This document shows positions 60,629-64,000 of a stretch of DNA of 64,000 bases, piece by piece. A program made the translations under genes and the position numbers. Location: contig NZ_VDMN01000001.1 of NCBI RefSeq assembly GCF_006335145.1, positions 992,001 through 1,056,000 on the forward strand. The letters are read 5' to 3'. The notes under the pieces are model-generated. The model was not told the origin of the DNA. It worked only from the letters and a program-made list of their open reading frames with translations, and did no database searches. Source of the stretch: Aliirhizobium smilacinae. GTDB taxonomy: Bacteria > Pseudomonadota > Alphaproteobacteria > Rhizobiales > Rhizobiaceae. Positions within the stretch are counted from its first letter, which is position 1, and each line of letters begins with the position of its first letter.

Positions 60629-61149
60629 GGCGTCGTGCTCCCCACAACCTGTCCCTTCTGGTCCGGTGCTTTCTCGGCTGGAGCATCCTTGGCCGGTGCC
60701 ATGCCCTTGCCCGTACCATCTTCCCAGACGCCGTCCTTCTTCAACCGGTCGGCAACTTCCTTCGGCATATAATTCTCGTCATGTTTGGCAAGAACGCTGT
60801 CGGCGACGAAAGCGTGGGTGGCGGCATCGAACGACCCTTCGGTCACAACACCCTGCCCTTCGCGAAACAGGTCGGGCAGGATGCCGGTATAACTCACCGG
60901 CACCGTTGCGTTGCCGTCCGTGACGGTAAAACTTACCGTCGATCCCTGGCCGCGCTTGACCGATCCCTGTTCCACGAGACCGCCGAGGCGGATGCGGGTT
61001 CCGGGCTGCAGATTGGCCGTCGCCAGATCCGCCGGCATGAAGAAATAGGCAACCGACTGGCTGAATGCGAACATCACGAGAAAGACGGCGATGATGATGA
61101 AGCTCATGCCGCCGCCGATCACGGCCAGCCGTTTCTGCTTGCGCGTCAT
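60625..61149 (-). CDS. ccmE: Cytochrome c maturation heme chaperone CcmE (CycJ)
   Basis: CcmE carries heme covalently through a histidine and passes it to the CcmF/H/I lyase. The 174-residue protein has one N-terminal membrane anchor (about 10-30) and a periplasmic OB-fold. It contains the heme-binding HDENY motif (H123, Y127) in [15 protein letters not shown], with [14 protein letters not shown] before it. The C-terminal tail is low-complexity ([16 protein letters not shown]). It overlaps ccmI and ccmF by 4 nt each, showing tight coupling in the operon. Confidence 0.96.
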   Translation of the reverse strand: MTRKQKRLAVIGGGMSFIIIAVFLVMFAFSQSVAYFFMPADLATANLQPGTRIRLGGLVEQGSVKRGQGSTVSFTVTDGNATVPVSYTGILPDLFREGQGVVTEGSFDAATHAFVADSVLAKHDENYMPKEVADRLKKDGVWEDGTGKGMAPAKDAPAEKAPDQKGQVVGSTTP

Positions 61150-62318
61150 TGCGTTCCTCCCGGATTTGCCACGCCTTCGGCCGACAGTCCTGTTTCCTGT
61201 GCGAGAGCAGCAAGCTGCCTGCCCTCGTTTCCGTCGGCGGGGAAATGCCCCAGCCCGGTTTTCAACGCGGCCTGCGCCTTGTCCCTGTCACCCAGCACCA
61301 TGTAGGATCTTACCAGCCTCAGCCAGCCTTCAATATTGTTCGGATCAGCTTCCAACCTGGCCGCAAGGCTGTCGACCATGCCGCGGATCATCTCCTGGCG
61401 ATCACCCTGCGACATGTTTTGCGCTGCCGCCACATCATCGGCGCTCGGACCGCCGAGAGTAGACGGCGCAGCAGGTGCCGCCGCGGTGCCACCGTTCTTT
61501 GCGATATGTTCGTTGATCATGCCCATCCAGGGTGCATCGGGGGGCGAAGCCTTGGCGATCGCCTCGAAGGTCGCTTTCGCGTCCGCAGCCTTTCCAGCCT
61601 GCTCCTGCGCAACGCCGACATAAAAGCGTGCCCGCACATTGCCGGGCTCAAGCCTTATCGCCTCCTCGAAGGCCGATCGGGCGTCTTCCGTGACAATGCC
61701 GTCATTGGCAACGACCAGCGTCTCGCCAAGGCCGGAAAGGCGCGCACCATTCGGCCCGATCAGCCGGATGGCGTTGCGATAGGCAAGTTCCGCGTCACCG
61801 AGCCGGGCTGTACGGAAATAGATCGGCGCGAGAATATCCCAGCCGGCACCGTCGTTCGGGTTCTGCGCCAGATGCCGTTCGGCTTTTGCCACCAGCAGCG
61901 ACATGTCGTTGCCGGGGTTTTCCAAGCGCGCTTCCAGCGGCTGATCGGGCAAACCGGGGCTGCCCAGCATGATGTAAAGACAGAGCCCGATTGCGGGCGG
62001 CACGACAGTCACCACGCCGATCGCAAGCTTTCGCACAATACTTGGTTTTGAAGCGTCGCCTGCGCCTTCGCCAGACTTGGCCGCAGCCGCCAGAAGACGG
62101 CGACCGATCTCGGCGCGCGCATATTCTGCCTCCTCGGCACTGATCAGACCACCAGCGCGATCCCGATCCAGCTCCTTCATCTGGTCGCGATAAACCGCGA
62201 TCTCACCAGCATTTTCGGGCGCAAGAGCCTCAGGCCGCCGGGAGAGCGGATAAAGCAGCGCTGCCGCGACGATTGCCGTCAGGAGCGCAAGAAGGATCCA
62301 TAAAATCATGTTCGCCAA
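61146..62318 (-). CDS. ccmI: Cytochrome c maturation protein CcmI (CycH)
   Basis: CcmI binds apocytochrome c C-termini and delivers them to the heme lyase. The 390-residue protein begins with two membrane spans (about 1-20 and 95-120) separated by a short cytoplasmic loop with a leucine-zipper-like segment. A periplasmic TPR domain follows ([58 protein letters not shown]). It is the first gene of the ccmI-E-F-H-degP series, so the operon promoter lies in the 188-base gap upstream. Confidence 0.94.
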   Translation of the reverse strand: MANMILWILLALLTAIVAAALLYPLSRRPEALAPENAGEIAVYRDQMKELDRDRAGGLISAEEAEYARAEIGRRLLAAAAKSGEGAGDASKPSIVRKLAIGVVTVVPPAIGLCLYIMLGSPGLPDQPLEARLENPGNDMSLLVAKAERHLAQNPNDGAGWDILAPIYFRTARLGDAELAYRNAIRLIGPNGARLSGLGETLVVANDGIVTEDARSAFEEAIRLEPGNVRARFYVGVAQEQAGKAADAKATFEAIAKASPPDAPWMGMINEHIAKNGGTAAAPAAPSTLGGPSADDVAAAQNMSQGDRQEMIRGMVDSLAARLEADPNNIEGWLRLVRSYMVLGDRDKAQAALKTGLGHFPADGNEGRQLAALAQETGLSAEGVANPGGTQ

Positions 62319-62506
62319 TTACTGCAACGTCGGTGGCTTTCCAATCGATTGCCAGCCGTTGACGTGAATTTGAGAGCTCACCGCGGCCCGCAGCCGCGTC
62401 ACAGGCCAAGGTCTTTAGAACGTTTCAAGACTGATGGAAATGCCTATCGACAGCCATGACCTGTATCAAATTCACGAATGCGTGGGGAATACATCCCCAC
62501 CTCATC

Positions 62507-62938
62507 TCAATTCAGCGGCGTCCAGGTACCGTCATTATTGCGGCAGGCAGCGCCCCTTGCGACCATGTCCCGTCCCTCGATGGTGACCGTATGCCTGTAT
62601 TGCCTGCAGTTCTGCGCGCCGACCTGGTAAGGAGCGTTGGCCACCACCGCACCGTTGGCATTGTCACCCTTCCACTGGACGGCCTGCCCACCGGCCGCCT
62701 CTTCCAAAGCCCTATACTCCGCTTCCAGCGCCCGCGAACGATCGCTGGACGACAGTTCGGCGCCGCTGCGCCCGACAATACCGCCCTGCAGGGCCGTAAT
62801 ATAGCCTGCGGATGCCGAGGGTTTTGGAGACAGCAATCCTCGCGCACCGGCCGCGGAACGCGACGTCGAAGTGCATCCGGAAACGACCGCAATTCCGCAA
62901 AGGGTCAACAGCACGGTTGAAAAGCTCGTGGGGCGCAT
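62507..62938 (-). CDS. Small surface lipoprotein, RT0821/Lpp0805-like
   Basis: A 143-residue lipoprotein precursor. The signal ends with a lipobox (VVSGC), so the mature cysteine is lipidated. The mature part has a glycine-rich segment (ITALQGGIVGRSGAEL), a helical stretch, and a C-terminal domain with conserved cysteines and NGAVVANAPYQVGAQNCRQY... RGAACRNNDGTW. This is the pattern of the RT0821/Lpp0805 surface antigen family. The start at 62938 (MRPTSFST) is the first ATG; a GTG nine codons upstream lacks an RBS. Function is unknown, probably outer-membrane structural. Confidence 0.75.
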   Translation of the reverse strand: MRPTSFSTVLLTLCGIAVVSGCTSTSRSAAGARGLLSPKPSASAGYITALQGGIVGRSGAELSSSDRSRALEAEYRALEEAAGGQAVQWKGDNANGAVVANAPYQVGAQNCRQYRHTVTIEGRDMVARGAACRNNDGTWTPLN

Positions 62939-63169
62939 CGCTTGCTTATGGTCTCCGACTTGCACGCTTGGCGGAAGAGTGCCGGTTCGTCATAACAGTA
63001 TCTCAGACACCCCGAAGAATGTTTTCTCCGAATACGCTGATCGACACTGTTCCAGAACCCGGTCCGTCCGCCTTTCACTTCAATGATATAGCAGGCGGTG
63101 CGGGCGTCCAGAAGATATGACAGCAAGTCTTTAGCAGTTGCTCATTGGCCACAGCTTTTATCACCCGCG

Positions 63170-64000
63170 TCACGCCGCATCGCGCGTCATACCGGGAAGC
63201 AGCAACCGAACCCGCAAACCATCGCGCGCGCTACGGTCCAGATTGATGGTGCCGTGATATTCCGAGGCAATCTCGCTGACGATGGAAAGACCGAGACCCG
63301 CACCCGGCTTGCTTTCATCCAGCCGCTTGCCGCGCTTCAGCGCTATGACGATCTGATCCGGTTCCAGACCCGGCCCGTCATCCTCGACGATCAGCTCGAC
63401 CCATGCCCTGCGGTCGGCATCACCTTCGGCACCCGGCGGTGGCGCGGCTTGCACGGCCGACACCCAGACGGCGGTCTTTGCAAACTTGGCAGCGTTTTCC
63501 AGAAGATTGCCGACCGTCTCCTCCAGATCCTGTTGTTCCAGCGCGATCGCCAGCGCCTGCGGCGCTACGGACAGATTGAACTCTGTCTCAGGGTTAAGCC
63601 TGCGCATGACGCGCACCAGCCGCTCGAGAACCGGCTCGACCTCACTGCGCGCCAGCAGTGACTCGCGTTGTGCCGCAATGCGTGCGCGGCTGAGATAGGA
63701 CTGGACCTGGCTCTGCATCGCCTCTGCCTGCGAACGGACCAGATCGGACTGCACCTTCTCGCCGAGCCGCGATTCGTTGAGCATGACGGCGATCGGAGTT
63801 TTCAGCGAATGGGCGAGGTTGCCCACCTGCATGCGAGCCCGCTCGACAATGCGCCGGTTGCTTTCTATCAATGCATTGATGTCGTTGGCCAACGGCATGA
63901 TTTCGCGGGGAAACTGCCCTTCCAGACGCTCCACCTCACCGCGGCGCACCCGCTCCAGCGCACGTTGCGCGCCCTTCAACGGCAGCAGGCCGTAAAGGAT
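63170..64000 (-). CDS. Sensor histidine kinase, PhoQ-like type (5' part beyond the window)
   Basis: About 277 residues of the C-terminal half are visible; the frame continues through position 64000 with no start. A linker (ILYGLLPLKGAQRALERVRRG) leads from a HAMP-like region into a coiled coil with NRRIVERARMQ. The phospho-acceptor box AHSLKTPIAVMLNE is seen, then HATPase motifs NLLENAAKFA, DDGPGL and GAGLGLSIVSEI. The box (LAHSLKTP) is the PhoQ/PhoR-like type. The partner regulator should lie upstream, outside the window. The signal sensed is unknown. Confidence 0.9.
   Translation of the reverse strand: MLYGLLPLKGAQRALERVRRGEVERLEGQFPREIMPLANDINALIESNRRIVERARMQVGNLAHSLKTPIAVMLNESRLGEKVQSDLVRSQAEAMQSQVQSYLSRARIAAQRESLLARSEVEPVLERLVRVMRRLNPETEFNLSVAPQALAIALEQQDLEETVGNLLENAAKFAKTAVWVSAVQAAPPPGAEGDADRRAWVELIVEDDGPGLEPDQIVIALKRGKRLDESKPGAGLGLSIVSEIASEYHGTINLDRSARDGLRVRLLLPGMTRDAA

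Noticed and set aside
1..64000. CRISPR arrays, prophage genes or insertion sequences
   Set aside because: No regularly spaced direct repeats, cas genes, integrases, transposases or phage structural genes were seen.

Overview
The window is chromosomal DNA from an alphaproteobacterium of the Rhizobiaceae (Rhizobium/Agrobacterium/Neorhizobium group). This is inferred from high GC content, Porin_2 (RopA-type) porins, cytochrome c maturation genes in the rhizobial cycHJKL order followed by degP, a pepN-pleC-glnE neighbourhood, an rgtE/rgtA/rgtB-like glycosyltransferase set, and RIME-type rhizobial palindromic repeats. No rRNA, prophage, insertion sequence or CRISPR array was seen. The only stable RNA found is tRNA-Ser(GCU).

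Region by region. 1-8300: end of an LPG-synthase-TM/UPF0104 membrane protein, smpB, dapA, a soluble lytic transglycosylase, two tandem paralogous porins that each end in the same terminator hairpin, then tRNA-Ser. 8390-16000: an HpaI-type aldolase, a ferredoxin-reductase-like flavoprotein, a PilZ-like protein, a second HisC-type aminotransferase, a Tat-exported SDR divergent from an HxlR regulator with two overlapping palindromes between them, and several small proteins. 16000-24000: AMP nucleosidase, a vapBC toxin-antitoxin pair with a 13-bp-arm palindromic operator, and a lipid-linked sugar cluster (UPF0104 protein, GT2 and two GT39/ArnT-like transferases). 23400-33600: divergent class III aminotransferase and glutamine-synthetase-like enzyme (polyamine type), a diguanylate cyclase, a large MscS channel, a lipid kinase, an MFS exporter, a quinone-oxidoreductase-like protein and DoxX. 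33600-45300: an L,D-transpeptidase, a pentapeptide-repeat protein, ETF-ubiquinone oxidoreductase, an SDR without the YxxxK pair, a stand-alone DnaB-like ATPase, a class D beta-lactamase, an acidic disordered protein, a YegD-type Hsp70, a divergent type 4 uracil-DNA glycosylase and an EamA exporter. 45600-64000: pepN, a PleC-like kinase, glnE, a sensor/regulator pair, degP, the cytochrome c maturation operon (ccmI-E-F-H), a small lipoprotein and the 3' part of another histidine kinase.

The strongest unusual observation is a 134-bp RIME-like element inserted at the 5' end of ccmH. It destroys the usual tight ccmF-ccmH coupling but keeps the reading frame open. The ATGA overlap with ccmF survives as an upstream start, and the element itself supplies a second in-frame ATG. 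Other points to check are three CtrA-like sites upstream of envelope or cell-cycle genes, the two regulatory palindromes, the rgt-like cluster, the class D beta-lactamase, and the UDG that has lost two of its four expected Fe-S cysteines. Nothing here amounts to a clearly new defence or mobile system.
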